64,000 nt of DNA from Adenanthera pavonina (taxonomy: Eukaryota; Streptophyta; Magnoliopsida; Fabales; Fabaceae), in the NCBI GenBank assembly GCA_026686845.1, contig JAIVEN010000015.1, positions 22,673,501 to 22,737,500 on the forward strand, in the 5' to 3' direction. Numbering within the stretch: position 1 is the stretch's first letter; each line of letters opens with the position of its first letter. The notes beneath the pieces were generated by a model that had not been told where the DNA came from, did no database searches, and saw nothing but the letters and a program-made list of their open reading frames with translations. Shown here in pieces: positions 11,065 through 22,125 of the stretch. A program made the translations under genes and the position numbers.

Positions 11065-13284
11065 ATGGCAAGAGTCAAAAATCCTGAAGCAGGGAAAGCT
11101 GGAGCTCGGCCAAAAAGGGCAGTAAAATCTCAAAATGCTACAAAGGAAGGAGAGAAATCCAAGAGAAAGGCCGAACCCAGTAAAGCTACCCCTTCCAAAC
11201 GCCAGAAATCATCATCCAAGGCAGATTCGCAGAAAGCAGGACACTCCTCATCAAAATCTGCAAAATCTTCGGTTCCTGTTTCTGCTGATACTGCCGCTGT
11301 TGCTTCCTCCTCTTCTACACAATCTGGAGAGTATGAGCTTACTACACGACCACTATGGAGTACTCCTGAGATTCAAGAAGAGTATTCTACCAAATTTTTC
11401 AGCAAAAAGGTAATCAAGCCTCACTGTGTGAATATGGAACAATTCTTAATATCTAACAACTTTGATGCTGGAATATGGTTGATAAGATATAAGAACTTGT
11501 TGGAAATTACTGAAAAGTATGATGAATAAGTAGTGAAGACTTGGTATGCCTCTCTTCAATACAACAGCAAGAAAATGAAATGGGAGGTCAACTTAAGATC
11601 AAGGACCATTTTGCTTACTGATGAAATATTAAACGAGGTGCTGGAAATTCCAGGACAAGATGGGCTGAAAATTGACATCACAACCTCTGGGTATATGGAC
11701 GAGGCTAGCACAGCTGATGAGGAAGGTGGCTCCTTTCTGAATTACAAAGAGAGCACCATCTTGGACACCTTATTCAGAAGAAGGGAGAATAGGCCAACAA
11801 TAAATCTGTTGAAGCCCACAAACCTAAGTGTTCAAGTAAGAATCCTGCACTACATAGTGTCCAAGATCATATTCGACAAAGGTGGAAGCTTCAATCTGAT
11901 AACAAGGGTAGAGGCTCATGTAATGACAGCTATCATACGTGGGAAACTAATTAATATGGGTCATATCATCCTCCAGCATATGATAAAGGCAAGGGATCAA
12001 AGGAAGGATTCCACACTCCCCTATGCATCAATTATTTCAAGAATTCTGCAGTATGCTAGGATTCAACACATTGAAAAGGGGAAAGGGAAACTTACTGAGG
12101 CCTTCAAAGAAGAGGAACTGCAAAGGATGAGTATTGAAAGAGATGAAGGAAGATGGATTGGAAAGGGAGCAGGGAAATCTGAAGACTTGTTCTTTGTTGC
12201 TGATGCATCCCTCCAACAAGAAGGCACTTCTGAGGCCCCTGGCAGATCTGTACCTCAGCCTTCTCAACCTATTCCATCTTCCTCCAGGCCTACTCACCCT
12301 CCTTCCAGTCCCTCCTCACGGGCCAAGCCAACAAAGATCACTGAGTTGTTTGACAGTTTATCAACACTCATTCTCAGCATTCAGGATGAGCAAAATGTCA
12401 AATTTGCTCACCTGCAAGATCAGATCCATCAGCTGGCTGTAAATATGAAAGTGGTGGCTGATGCTTATGAAGAGATAAGAAATGCAATTCCTACCACTTC
12501 AGCTCCACCTCAGCCTGGTGTCCCTGAGCCTACTCTGTCTTCATCTCCTGTGCCTCCAAGTCCGTTTGAGTTGGATTCTCCTGTCCCTGGTGTTGGTGTG
12601 CAAAAGACTGAACCAGCTGGCACTCCAAAGGTCTCCAGCAATGAGGCAAGTCCTGGTCCTCCCTTGGACTATGGCATAGAGGAAGAGGGTCTGCAGGAAT
12701 CTAGCCCTCTTAAGCCTACTGAAGCAGTTGGACAAGACTCTATCCTTTCCACCGAAGAGTCTGAACAAGTTGAGCAGCTAGTAGCATCCATATCTGCTTC
12801 ACCATTTCTGCAAGCTGCACTCAATAAAGAAAGGAGCATTATGCCTGTTATTGATTTTGAAGCTATTGCTCACAATGCTCTTCTGCAAGCTCAAAGGAGA
12901 AGGCTTGAAGAAATGTTTCCTCCTCCTGAACCTGCCTCTCCTTCTCTTGCTGCTTATGGGCTTTCAGAAGAATAGAGAGCTCGACTAGCTCTTTCCAGGC
13001 AGGAAATGCAAGAGCTGCTTGAGGTCTCTGATGATGATGAAGATGAAGAACCTAACCTTGAGCCTGCGGCATCAGTTCAGCCAGAGATTCCTTTTGCTCC
13101 TGTCCCTCTTCGTGCTGTTCCTATCTCTCAGATTCCTCCTCCAATAGACTTTGTTGGGCTTTCTGATGATGCCAAAAAGGGGGAGAAGATAAAGCAAACT
13201 GGGACCAAGCAAGCTGGAAAATCTGCTGAGTCATCTGGGAAAGGAAAGACATACAGCAAGAAGTCTAAGGCAAAGAAGAAGTGA
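11065..13284 (+). pseudogene. Sirevirus third ORF (env-position protein of unknown function)
   Basis: One frame of about 740 codons starts MARVKNPEAGKAGARPKRAV and ends KKSKAKKK. It has in-frame stops at 11527-11529 and 12973-12975. The N-terminus is basic and Ser/Ala-rich. Residues about 150-360 (from KTWYASLQYNSKKMKWEVNL) resemble the conserved domain annotated in plants as 'putative plant transposon protein'. Then come a Pro/Ser-rich region, an acidic patch and a lysine-rich tail. I see no signal peptide or membrane segment, so an envelope role is not supported despite the position. It sits where Sireviruses carry their env-like ORF. Function is unknown. Confidence 0.7.
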
Positions 13285-13500
13285 TTGTTTTAGATCTTAG
13301 GCTGAATCTTCCTGTTGTATCTTGTTTTAGTTGTTTAATTGTATTTGCTTGTTTGATGTTTTAAGAACTGATCTTAAATTGAAATATGTATTGCAACAAT
13401 TTGATTAAATAAATTATGTTATTGGTTGCAATGTTTTGGGCTTTGAATCTCTTCACTTAATCTGTTGGAAATGATATCTTATGAACTATAATGCATATGT

Positions 13501-13511
13501 TGAGGGGGAGC
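13501..13511 (+). promoter_or_regulatory. Second (upstream) polypurine tract copy
   Basis: TGAGGGGGAGC lies about 65 bases before the PPT at the LTR edge. Repeated PPT-like motifs before the 3' LTR are reported for Sireviruses. Confidence 0.6.
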
Positions 13512-13565
13512 TTGTGTAAGCAAACCCAAGTACTAATCCAGTTTGTGAGTTGTTTTATCATCATC

Positions 13566-13579
13566 AAAAAGGGGGAGAA
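13566..13579 (+). promoter_or_regulatory. Polypurine tract
   Basis: AAAAAGGGGGAGAA abuts the 3' LTR start (TGTTGAATC at 13580), the correct position for priming plus-strand synthesis. Confidence 0.9.
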
Positions 13580-15280
13580 TGTTGAATCAAGAGTTTTGAT
13601 GATTCCAAACCAACACTCAAGAGCTTGGATTGAAGATATCAAAGGAGATCAAAGTTGTTTCAAGTAAAGATTTTCTGAGTATTTGCTGTTAGATCTCTTG
13701 TAGGATCTCTAGTTTTAATTGTGATTGGGTAAAAGATTTTGATTTGAGAAAAAGATGTTTTCAAACCTTGATTTGAAATTAATTCTTTACTTATTTGAAA
13801 AACACCCACAAACAAACGAAGTTTGAAAGTTTAAATTGAACTGTCAAGTTGGAAATTCGAATTTTGCCTTAGGAAATTCGAATTTCGAGCTAAAACTGAA
13901 TAAGTCTGAAGAGATGGCTCTCTATCAGACAAATTTTGGTTGTTCAAAATTCGAATTTTCATACAAATCTGAAAGAAGCCTTTTTGTAACAGACGAACTT
14001 CACACTTCCAAAATTCAAATTTCAAGTAAAATGAAGTTTACAAAAACCAAAGAAATTTGTATCAAGAAGAAATTGAGTTTGAAAAATACTCTCTGACAGA
14101 CGAACTTTGACTCTGCAACATTCGAATTTTCATATAAGTCTGAAAAGAGCTTCTTTGAGACAGACGAATTTCACTCTTTCAAAATTTGAATTTCAGACAA
14201 AACACAACTTGAGAAAACAGAAGAAATTCGTCTGAAACAATGTTAAAGTTCATCTGAGATCAAGAATAAATTAAGTTTCAAAACCGGTCTCTGACAAACG
14301 AATTTCACTCTGTCAAAATTCGAATTTCGAAGAAAGTGATCTACTGTGCCTCTTTGAACGTTCAATGGACAGACGAATTTTGGGCATCCAAAATTAGAAT
14401 TTCGAGGTTACTGTAGAAAATTGAAAACACTGTTCACGATTTGCAGAAAAACTTTCTTCTTGAAAATTCGTATGTCACATTGTGAAAATATTTTATAAGT
14501 TTCAAAAATCAAATTTCACTCTATGGACAGACGAACTTCATATTTTAACGTTGGAAGCTTTAACCTTCGGTTCTTTCGAAATTCGTCTGTTGACCAACCA
14601 AAATTCGAATTTCAGTGTGTCAGAAACATTAAATACGGTTGGTAAACGGATAGTTTTTCAGAGCAACCGTTGGATAACTTCCCCAATTGATAGATTTAAG
14701 TCTCTAACGGATATTTGAGATCTAAAACTATAAATATAACATCATTTGAAGTTATAGGTAACGAATCAAACTTGTATATACCGAATTTCTGCTGAATCCT
14801 CTTCTCAAAAGCTTTTACCCTCTCAATTTCATTATCTGTACTTTAACCTTCATATCTACTCTATTCAAGAGAGTTATACATTTGTAAGCAATCTACTCTT
14901 CATCTGGAATAAAGATTTACTTGTGAGGGGAATTCACAAGGGGATTAGGAAAGCACATAGAGAAAGTGCTTAGAGAGTTTGAGAGAGCTCAGGAACAGAG
15001 CATACTCGTGTACTGTGGCATTAGCAAGAAGCCCGTTGAAATTCTTGCTGTATAGTGGATAAATCTCAAGAGTTGTCTTGGGGACTGGACGTAAGTCAAG
15101 TGGATAGACCGAACTAGGATAAATCACTGAGTCTTCTTCTCCTTATCTTTACTTATCAGCTTACTCTGTTTTACTCATTGTTTTCATTACACTGTGATAT
15201 CTTCACCCTCTTCACTTTGTGCAGAAAAATTTCAATCTTCTCAATTCACCCCCCCTCTTGGGAAGTCAGCCTTGCTAACA
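13580..15280 (+). repeat. 3' LTR of the Sirevirus-type element (1701 bp)
   Basis: Near-identical to 4563-6289. It lacks about 27 bp present in the 5' LTR around 5038-5070, including one half-module. Ends GCTAACA, followed by the CTTTT duplication. Confidence 0.93.
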
Positions 15281-15285
15281 CTTTT

Positions 15286-15464
15286 CGCCACTAAATATCT
15301 ACTTTTGGTGGCGACGTTTTTATCGTCACCAAACTTTCGACAACGAGGTTTGTGACGGCGACATGGTGGTGATAAAAATGTCGCCGCTGAAAACTTTTAG
15401 TGGCGACATTTCATCTTCCAGTGACGACTTTTGTCCCAGCCGAAAGTCAAATTTTTTGTAATCT
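15286..15464. repeat. Right subterminal repeats and end of the CACTA-like element
   Basis: Three units of the GGCGACATTT / GTCGCCGCTGAAA type continue the array interrupted at 4562. The end is TTTTTTGTA at 15452-15460, a decayed copy of the expected TTTTTTGTAGTG. Confidence 0.65.
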
Positions 15465-15830
15465 TAAAAAAAATATTGCGATACTCATATAATACTTCAT
15501 AATATATATTTGTTACAAATAAATTTTGATGTTCTACGTGTGCCGGAGGTTAACACCTAAATTTTGTGAAAATTATAACTTCTAATCAAAATGATTATAA
15601 ATTTCTAGGGCCTTTTGCCATAATTTTTCCAAATGCAAATACTAAAAATAAAGATGAGGTTTGAAATTTAAAGTTTACAGGGAATATAATTGTAAAAGGT
15701 TGCTATTAATTAAAAGAAATAATAATGATCATGTCTATAATTGAAAAATGACAATGGTGGAAAAAGTGAACAAGATAAAACTTGAAAACATGACACATAA
15801 ACAATATAGGAAAAATATAAGGGTAGTGTT

Positions 15831-17557
15831 TGTTAGGTCTAGTAACAAACATATTTAGTTTTAATGATTTTAAATAGTTGAGCAAAAAGCTTGCATAATA
15901 TGATTATTTAATGCTATTTATATCATGCTTATTATTTGAGAAAGAATTTGACTAACTACTGGGCTTAATATGGATTTATTATGTAGTTAAGTCGAAGAAG
16001 AATATAATTATGAAGTCAATTAGAGGAGTAAAGAATTTTAATAAGAAGAAGAGAGTTTTGGAAAAGAAGAACTTAGGAATATAAATTGGAAGATCAATAT
16101 TCAAGTTCTTAATCTTTGAGTTTGGATGTAAGTAGTTTAGAATGTTTGAGTTTAAAAGATTTTTTAAACAATTTTAGAACATCTTTTTTAATATCATTGA
16201 AGATTTTAAGTTCAAAAATTAAATTAAGCATTGATTCCTTCATTCCTATGAGTTTTATAGTGTCAGCAAAAGTAATAGATTACCCCTTGCCACATAACTT
16301 GTTATATCAGTTGTTTTCTTCTCAATTTTGTGCTTCCTTACTGACATAATCGATTACTTTCTATGAGCCAAATTTGTGAGCCATCATTTCATATACTAAT
16401 CGATTATCTCAATATATAATCGTTTATATTTCTAAGCTTGCATCTATTTAGCACCTTAATCGATTACCCTCTTGAAATAATTGATTATCGAGTCTGTCCA
16501 TATTTTGTATACTACAATCTTGTGTCTTAATCAATTCCTCTTGTTTTCTAATTTATTATATTGCTTCATATAATATGTTATATTGATTACCTTTTCTCAA
16601 CGAACGTACGAACTCTTTGTTTGAAATCTAATATGTTACATTCTCAAATATAATCAGTTATCTTGCTTTTCAAACTTATTTTCATCTTTCCATAACTTGT
16701 TACAAGCTTTAATATAATCGGTTATGTTTCCTAACCTTTCAAATTTCCTATTAACCAATTATTCTGAACTCAATTGATTAATAAACTAACTTTTTCTTTT
16801 GTTAAACTCAATCAATTAACTTAAATTGAGCTCAATTTATTATTGTGGATATGTTACTAGGAATAACTTTGAATCACACCATAACCAATTAGACTTTCAC
16901 AGTATAATCAATTAACTCGGTGAATTGCTTACAACGACTAATTTTTCAAAGTAACGATTAATTAATTGCGCCTAACGGCTAATTAACTACTTCCACCTAT
17001 AAATAGAGCTTCATTTAAGTTGAAAGGAAAGAGTACAATGTTCTGAATCTGTTTTTATTGAATCAACGATTTATTTCTCAATTAAACACTCTCAACTACA
17101 CTCTATGAGCTTTGATATATTTATCTACTCTTTGAGAGAAAATTTCTTTATATTAATATTTTCATTGTAAGAGGATACTCTAGGTGATCTAAAGAGGTTA
17201 CTTGAGAACAAATTTTCTTAAGGGGAATTTGTAATCACACTAAGGAAAGTGTGAGAGAGAGAGAGAGACTCAGAGAAAGAGTCTGGGTTGCACTGTGGCT
17301 TCACAAATGCCCTGATTGAACTCATGGGATATAGTAAAAGATCTTAAGCGAGTTGCTTGACAATTGAATGTAGACCAAGTGGTTAAGGCGAATCAGGATA
17401 ATTTGCTTGTATATTAATCTTCTTTCGTCTCTTCATCATCTCCTCTAGTCACCTTTGTTCTTAGTGCTTTTTCTGACATTTGAGTTGTTTTTCAAAAAGG
17501 ATGAAAAAGTTGAAACACTTAATTCACCCCTCTCTTGGGTGACCAGCCTACTCAACA
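15831..17557 (+). repeat. Solo LTR of a second Sirevirus-like family (1727 bp)
   Basis: Begins TGTTAGGTCT and ends CTACTCAACA. Flanks GTGTT (15826-15830) and ATGTT (17558-17562) form a 5-bp target duplication with one mismatch, and copy B gives the uninterrupted site. The 3' part has the same layout as the Sirevirus LTR at 4563: a GAATCAGGATAA-type stretch, then AATTCACCCCTCTCTTGGGTGACCAGCC-like text, written here only in part. It carries about a dozen TAATCGATTA-type palindromes (16270-16960). No PBS, PPT or internal genes adjoin it, so it arose by LTR-LTR recombination. Confidence 0.8.
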
Positions 17558-17622
17558 ATGTTGAGTGTTCAGAGTGTTTGTGTTTGTGCAATAATATTAG
17601 ATGTCTTCTTACTTGGTTGATT

Positions 17623-17948
17623 TTAGAATCGGTAATATAGATCAAATTCAGCAAGTCAGCCCATTTAACCCGATAAAATGAGTGGATTGTGCTTTAAAAT
17701 ATATACTTTTTTGTTTAGAATATTAAAAAACACATATTATTTATTAATTAGTGATGTATAAATTATAAAATTTAAATATTATATTATTTTTTTGGTTAAT
17801 GATGGTGATGATTAATTGTATTAATTTAAATAATTATATGAAAAAATGAAAAAAAATATTTTTTTTTAAAATATGGGCTTGCAAGCTTATAAAGGTAAGC
17901 ATGTTTTGGCAATCGAACTTTCCGGCCGAACCCTTTTTGCTAGTTCTA
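17623..17948. mobile_element. MITE-sized insertion (326 bp) in copy A
   Basis: Absent from copy B. Flanked by GTTGATT (17616-17622 and 17949-17955), extendable to a one-mismatch 8-bp duplication as made by hAT transposases. Terminal inverted repeats are weak. AT-rich, non-coding. Confidence 0.55.
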
Positions 17949-18009
17949 GTTGATTCCTGATATTTATAGATGTGTCCAATGACAGTTCTCCAACATCCAC
18001 AAGTGTCAT

Positions 18010-18402
18010 ACTATAAAGCAGCACTACTTCACAAAAGTATATGCATCCGTATCTAATACACAATATAATACGACATGAATACCGTACTAATACATACATA
18101 TTCATTGATATTATTTTGTACTAATTTGTATCACTTCAAATTTTTACAGTAAAATAAGAGAATTTGAGGTTGTTATAAATATTTTATAGTTTATTTTAAC
18201 ATTTATACCATAATTTTTAGAATATCTAATACTTTTTTTCTCTTAATGAGTAAATTTCTTAATTATATATTTAAATAATTACATAAAAAATATTATATAT
18301 GCATAAATATCCTCTGCATCGGTATCCTAAAATTTTAAAAATTATTGTATTTTTTTATCATATTGTATCGTATCCAATACATATACTTGTATCGGTGCTA
18401 CA
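18010..18402. mobile_element. MITE (about 393 bp) in copy A
   Basis: Absent from copy B, where the site reads AAGTGCCATATTTC. Flanks AGTGTCAT and AGTGCAT suggest an imperfect 8-bp duplication. The ends are related inverted repeats: GCAGCAC...AAGTATATGCAT on the left, and GTAGCACC...AAGTATATGTAT on the reverse complement of the right. Confidence 0.6.
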
Positions 18403-18437
18403 TAAGTGCATATTTCATGCGTCCACTATCCATATGT

Positions 18438-19250
18438 TCAGCTTCCCCACGTACTCCCTGATTTGACTCCTACTTCCTTTAAGTATGTTGTTATCCATGT
18501 AGTCATGATGTACTTTGCTTCCCGCTCTTTAGCTATTAACGTCTCCTTAAAATCAGCTATAGCCACTTCATGATTTACCTTAACACTGTAGGTTCCCATA
18601 GAAGTCTTCATCCTATGATTTTCTTCATACAACAACTCTTCATATTCAGACACCCTTGCTAAAAGTTCATAGATGTCCTTAATCTCCATACCCTGGAACT
18701 TCTTCCTCATCTTTATAAGAAAGCCTCTTTGTACCATCTTCACATATTTATTTCAGGCAACTAAATCTTACACCTATTTTTCATCTTTAAAAATTTGGAA
18801 ATAAACTAGTTACTAGTCTCACCATATCTTTGAGTGGCCCTTGATAACTCAATAATGATTACCTCAAGCTCAACTCTAGAGAATTACATATGAAATAATC
18901 TCTCCATATCATTCCAATTAAATATAGAGTTTCTAAGTAGAGTGGTATGTCATATAAATGTTGCACATATTAGCTAATTTAGAATCAACTTCAATTTAAA
19001 GTTTGCAAAATTCTCATAATTTATCAACTTACCACATTGTATTGTAAACGTAGCCACATGCACTAGTGTAGATTGCCCCTCTTCCCTAAAAAACATGGCA
19101 AACTCTGGAACTTTATATCTCATTGGGCAAGGGTTCTCTCTACAATTGCCTCAGGATAAGGTTTATGAAACTCTAGTCTTGTAACTTGCCTTAAACTTGG
19201 ACCATAGAATTCTTGCACCACCACCCTTATTGCATTAACATTTGCTTGTA
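18438..19250 (-). pseudogene. Ty3/Gypsy gag remnant
   Basis: Reading the minus strand, the familiar plant Gypsy gag landmarks appear in order but in different frames: LEFHKPYPEAIV, a FxxFxREEGQST-like stretch, ISKFLKMKNRCK, then MVQRGFLIKMRKKFQGMEIK and ELLARVSEYEELLYEEN at 18438-18743. Stops and frameshifts separate them. The zinc knuckle and pol are not found. Related plant elements have these motifs in the gag capsid domain. Confidence 0.75.
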
Positions 19251-20289
19251 TCGGTTGCTGCTTGTGAAGCCTTTATTGAAGAGCTAGTTGAGGAATTGCT
19301 TGAGGAACTAGCTATGGACCAGCTGGAGAATTGGTTGTAACCTTCTATAACCACCTTGGAGATTCCTTCCGCTCCCCCCCCCAGTCGCCTACATATGCAT
19401 TAGGTTCTTCCTAACAGTTGTTCAAGTTAGTCCTAGTTGATGAACCTCTTTCATTTCTCTTGTATAGATGTCATTGACTTGAGGATTGGCGGGAGAAAAA
19501 TCATAATGAGAGCCTCTAGAGGATTGCCCCTGAGTTCTCTAGAGATGTTTTTTTTTTTTTTGCAAATGTCAAGTTAGCCTCCAATCTAGCCTTTGTGCTG
19601 CTCATCTATTTGCAATTGCTAACACAAGGACGTCAATAAGCTTTGTCATCCGTCATTAAAGGCTTGCTTGAAAGCCTTTTGATTTGCCTCTCCTCATCTG
19701 CCTTCTTGAGTTTCTCCAAATAGTTGTTGAGTCACTTGGGCATGCTTCTTAAAAAAATTCTCATCGAGAATCCTAACAAATGTAGACAGTATAATATTAG
19801 TAGTAATTCTAGTATTAGGAATAAGACCCTCCAAAAACACAAACTCCTCCATGCCCAATGGACTCCACTATTCGTGAAACATGACTTCCTACCAAAAAAC
19901 TCATAATAATATTATTCTACTATTCACTGAAGAAATTGTATTACATAGAGACATTTATATAGGCAAAATAAGAAAAACCATAATTCTAAAACAACTAGGA
20001 ATATTTGGATCTCAAATATTTTTATTAAATCTAGGAAATCTAAAAGATATAACTAATTATGAAAAAAATCTAATAATAAAAATGAAAATTCAAAGAATTC
20101 GGAACTCCTCCATGCCCAATGGACTCCACTATTTGTGAAACATGACTTCCTTGCCCTGCTATCGCAATAGATCCTCTAAATCGTGAAATCTAGTACATTC
20201 TTTTCTAGAAACACTCCTTGTTTTTAACGGCATGGTACTTGCACAAGTCCCACTTAGCATGCAAAAAATTATTGGTTGCAACTAAATTT
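19251..20289 (-). other. Degraded 5' gag/leader region of the Gypsy remnant
   Basis: Low-identity DNA between recognisable gag and copy B. It contains a 49-bp direct repeat, at 19842-19890 and 20103-20151 with one mismatch, enclosing 212 bp of AT-rich DNA. No coherent ORF is seen. Confidence 0.5.
19842..20151. repeat. 49-bp direct repeats flanking a 212-bp AT-rich insert
   Basis: AACTCCTCCATGCCCAATGG begins both repeats, which run to ACATGACTTCCT with a single C/T difference. The insert 19891-20102 has base composition unlike its flanks. Confidence 0.8.
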
Positions 20290-20561
20290 TGATACTCTAG
20301 ACATACCAGAGGTTAACACCTCAATTTTGTAAAAATTCTAACTTATAATCAGAACAATTTTAAACTCTTAGGATCTTTCTCCATAATTTCCAAACATGCA
20401 AATACCAGAAACAAAGATGAGATTTGAAAAGTTTGCAGAGAATATAAATGTAAAAGGTTGCTAATAACTCAAAAGAATAATAATGATCATCTCTGTAATT
20501 GAAAATTGACGATGCTGGAAAAAGTGAAAAGATGAAAGCTGAAAAGAAAGGATGCATAAAC

Positions 20562-20990
20562 TGAAAGAATAAATAGATAGGGAAGATATACATACCGATC
20601 GAGAAGTATACTTCCACTGAGAGAATGAAAATATCAAGCGGTGGAAATAAAGTCACTCGGACTTTTTTTTTGGTTCATAATAGGAAACACTTTTGAAAGA
20701 ATATTGTTAGGAGATTGAGTTGCAGAGGACCAAGAGAAAAATTATGAGAGGGAGCCCGAGCGTTGTTTTGAAAACAATCAGTTCTTTCTGAAAAAAAAAA
20801 CGCCACTCTGAGTTGATGCTGCACGATTTTTTTTTTCTCTATCGTGCATTGTGTGTGGGATCGGTTACTCTTAAACCGTTCCCTCCCTCTTATCTCAATT
20901 TAATAATTATAAAAGTTTATTAATTTATTTTGGGCTTGGGCCCTTTTCTTTTGGATCTCAACTTCCACCCATCAAGGGTGTAATCCAACA
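20562..20990 (-). repeat. 3' LTR of the minus-strand Copia element
   Basis: Pairs with 28272-28699, with few substitutions and small homopolymer changes. Confidence 0.93.
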
Positions 20991-21004
20991 TCTCCCACTC
21001 ACAC
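20991..21004 (-). promoter_or_regulatory. Polypurine tract of the minus-strand Copia element
   Basis: The minus strand reads GTGTGAGTGGGAGA immediately before the 3' LTR. Confidence 0.8.
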
Positions 21005-22125
21005 TTGATGGGTTAACCTCTTACAATTCTTCCTTTCAATTTCATACTAAATGCTCTACCGTGACCACATGGGCATGACGTCTGTAATTAGGTATTCTTA
21101 CACTAGAAATCCTTCTCAAGGACCAGCATAGAATCACGTTATGTATTACGCATTTATTTTGTTCATGTATTATGCCTTGAATGTCCTAGATTTACCCATA
21201 TACACTTTCATCTATGGTAAATCTAATCCCTCATAAGTTTTTATATAAACTTAGATTGCCTAACTCTTGTATACTTAGTGTCTACGCTTAAGATGTTAAC
21301 TTCATAACTTCTTAACGGACATGTCTCAGACACCAGTATAAGTGTGTATATATTCAGATAATCTTCCTTTCATCCATATTTCATTTCAATATGAAACAAT
21401 TGCTTTCCTAGCATAAGACCTTTTGATCGAATTTATCATGACCATTGGATATATGCTAAAGTAGCTAACATTGAATCATTTTTCATGAAAAAGTCAAAGT
21501 CATAAGGACATTAATGAGAGGATTTATTCTTCTCTAGGACTCACACAATAATGAAGCAGGGATCTATTCACTTACTTCCCAATTGCGATTTAAAAAACAC
21601 ATGCAGTATGAATTGCATGCTACGATGTTACTCTTATCACATAAGAGCGTATGTCGATTTTGTTTTTGTTGCCAACACCATACAGATTTAAGTTCAGACA
21701 CACACAGTGTCTAACCTGAATTCTACCAATGCTTCCACTTATCATAACGTCTTTATTAGAGAATTCTCATATGGTTACATGTATTATGGATTATGGGTAT
21801 CCATAATTCAATCCAAAATTTATATTTATTGGATCTCATCCCGACCTATTCTCTTCTTTTATCGGGGTGACTTATTTTTTATTGTTTAACTGTCATATCT
21901 GCCCTCTAGCAGATTTACTAGTGAATACAAAAGATGTCTCATCTTTGCCCACTCTCCATGAGTGTCAAAGGCAGTTGCTTATGTGAGAAAGCTAACCTTA
22001 TCAACATGTATGACATATTAGACATTGTATATTTTTTAGAAGTATATGTACTCGAATGACTCAATTATAGAAAAATACACTTAATTTTATTCATATAATT
22101 GATCATTGCAGAGATTTGTGTTACA
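21005..22125 (-). other. 3' non-coding region of the minus-strand Copia element
   Basis: About 1.1 kb between the RNase H stop and the PPT. No ORF of note; no module array like that of the Sirevirus-type elements. Confidence 0.6.

Larger units (their letters stand above)
4563..15280 (+). mobile_element. Ty1/Copia retrotransposon of Sirevirus type, 10.7 kb
   Basis: Two LTRs (4563-6289 and 13580-15280) begin TGTTGAATC and end CTAACA. They are flanked by a perfect 5-bp target duplication CTTTT (4558-4562, 15281-15285). The order is PBS, gag with zinc knuckle, integrase core, RT, RNase H, a 1 kb spacer, a third ORF and PPT; IN before RT makes it Copia. Large size, the extra ORF after pol, the repeated PPT and palindromic arrays fit the Sirevirus lineage. 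Pol is broken and lacks protease, so the copy is defective. The LTRs differ at roughly 2% in the first 300 bp by eye plus one 27-bp indel, suggesting moderate age. Confidence 0.93.
2415..15464. mobile_element. Non-autonomous CACTA-like DNA transposon, split by a nested Copia element
   Basis: The left end reads TACTACAAAAAAATAG and the right end, reverse-complemented, reads about ATTACAAAAAAT; both resemble the CACTACAAGAAAA terminus of plant En/Spm elements with the terminal bases decayed. Just inside both ends are dense repeats of the type ACTTTCAGCGGCGACT (2430-2885, 4441-4562, 15286-15450), the usual subterminal arrangement of this superfamily. Without the inserted Copia element it would be about 2.3 kb and has no transposase ORF. 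A 3-bp target duplication cannot be confirmed. A Mutator-like origin is less likely given the terminal sequence. Confidence 0.6.
15527..18570 (-). repeat. Gypsy LTR-like copy A, interrupted by three insertions
   Basis: Segments 15527-15830, 17558-17622, 17949-18009 and 18405-18570 align in order with copy B (20290-20561 and 28705-29018). The shared text includes GGAGGTTAACACCT near its start and TTAACGTCTCCTTA near its end. The gaps are the solo LTR and two small insertions. Confidence 0.75.

Noticed and set aside
11065..13284. Retroviral-type envelope gene
   Set aside because: Position fits but no signal peptide, membrane segment or glycoprotein-like composition is visible.
17455..17654. 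Short ORFs on both strands at the solo LTR end
   Set aside because: They cross the LTR boundary and have no homology.
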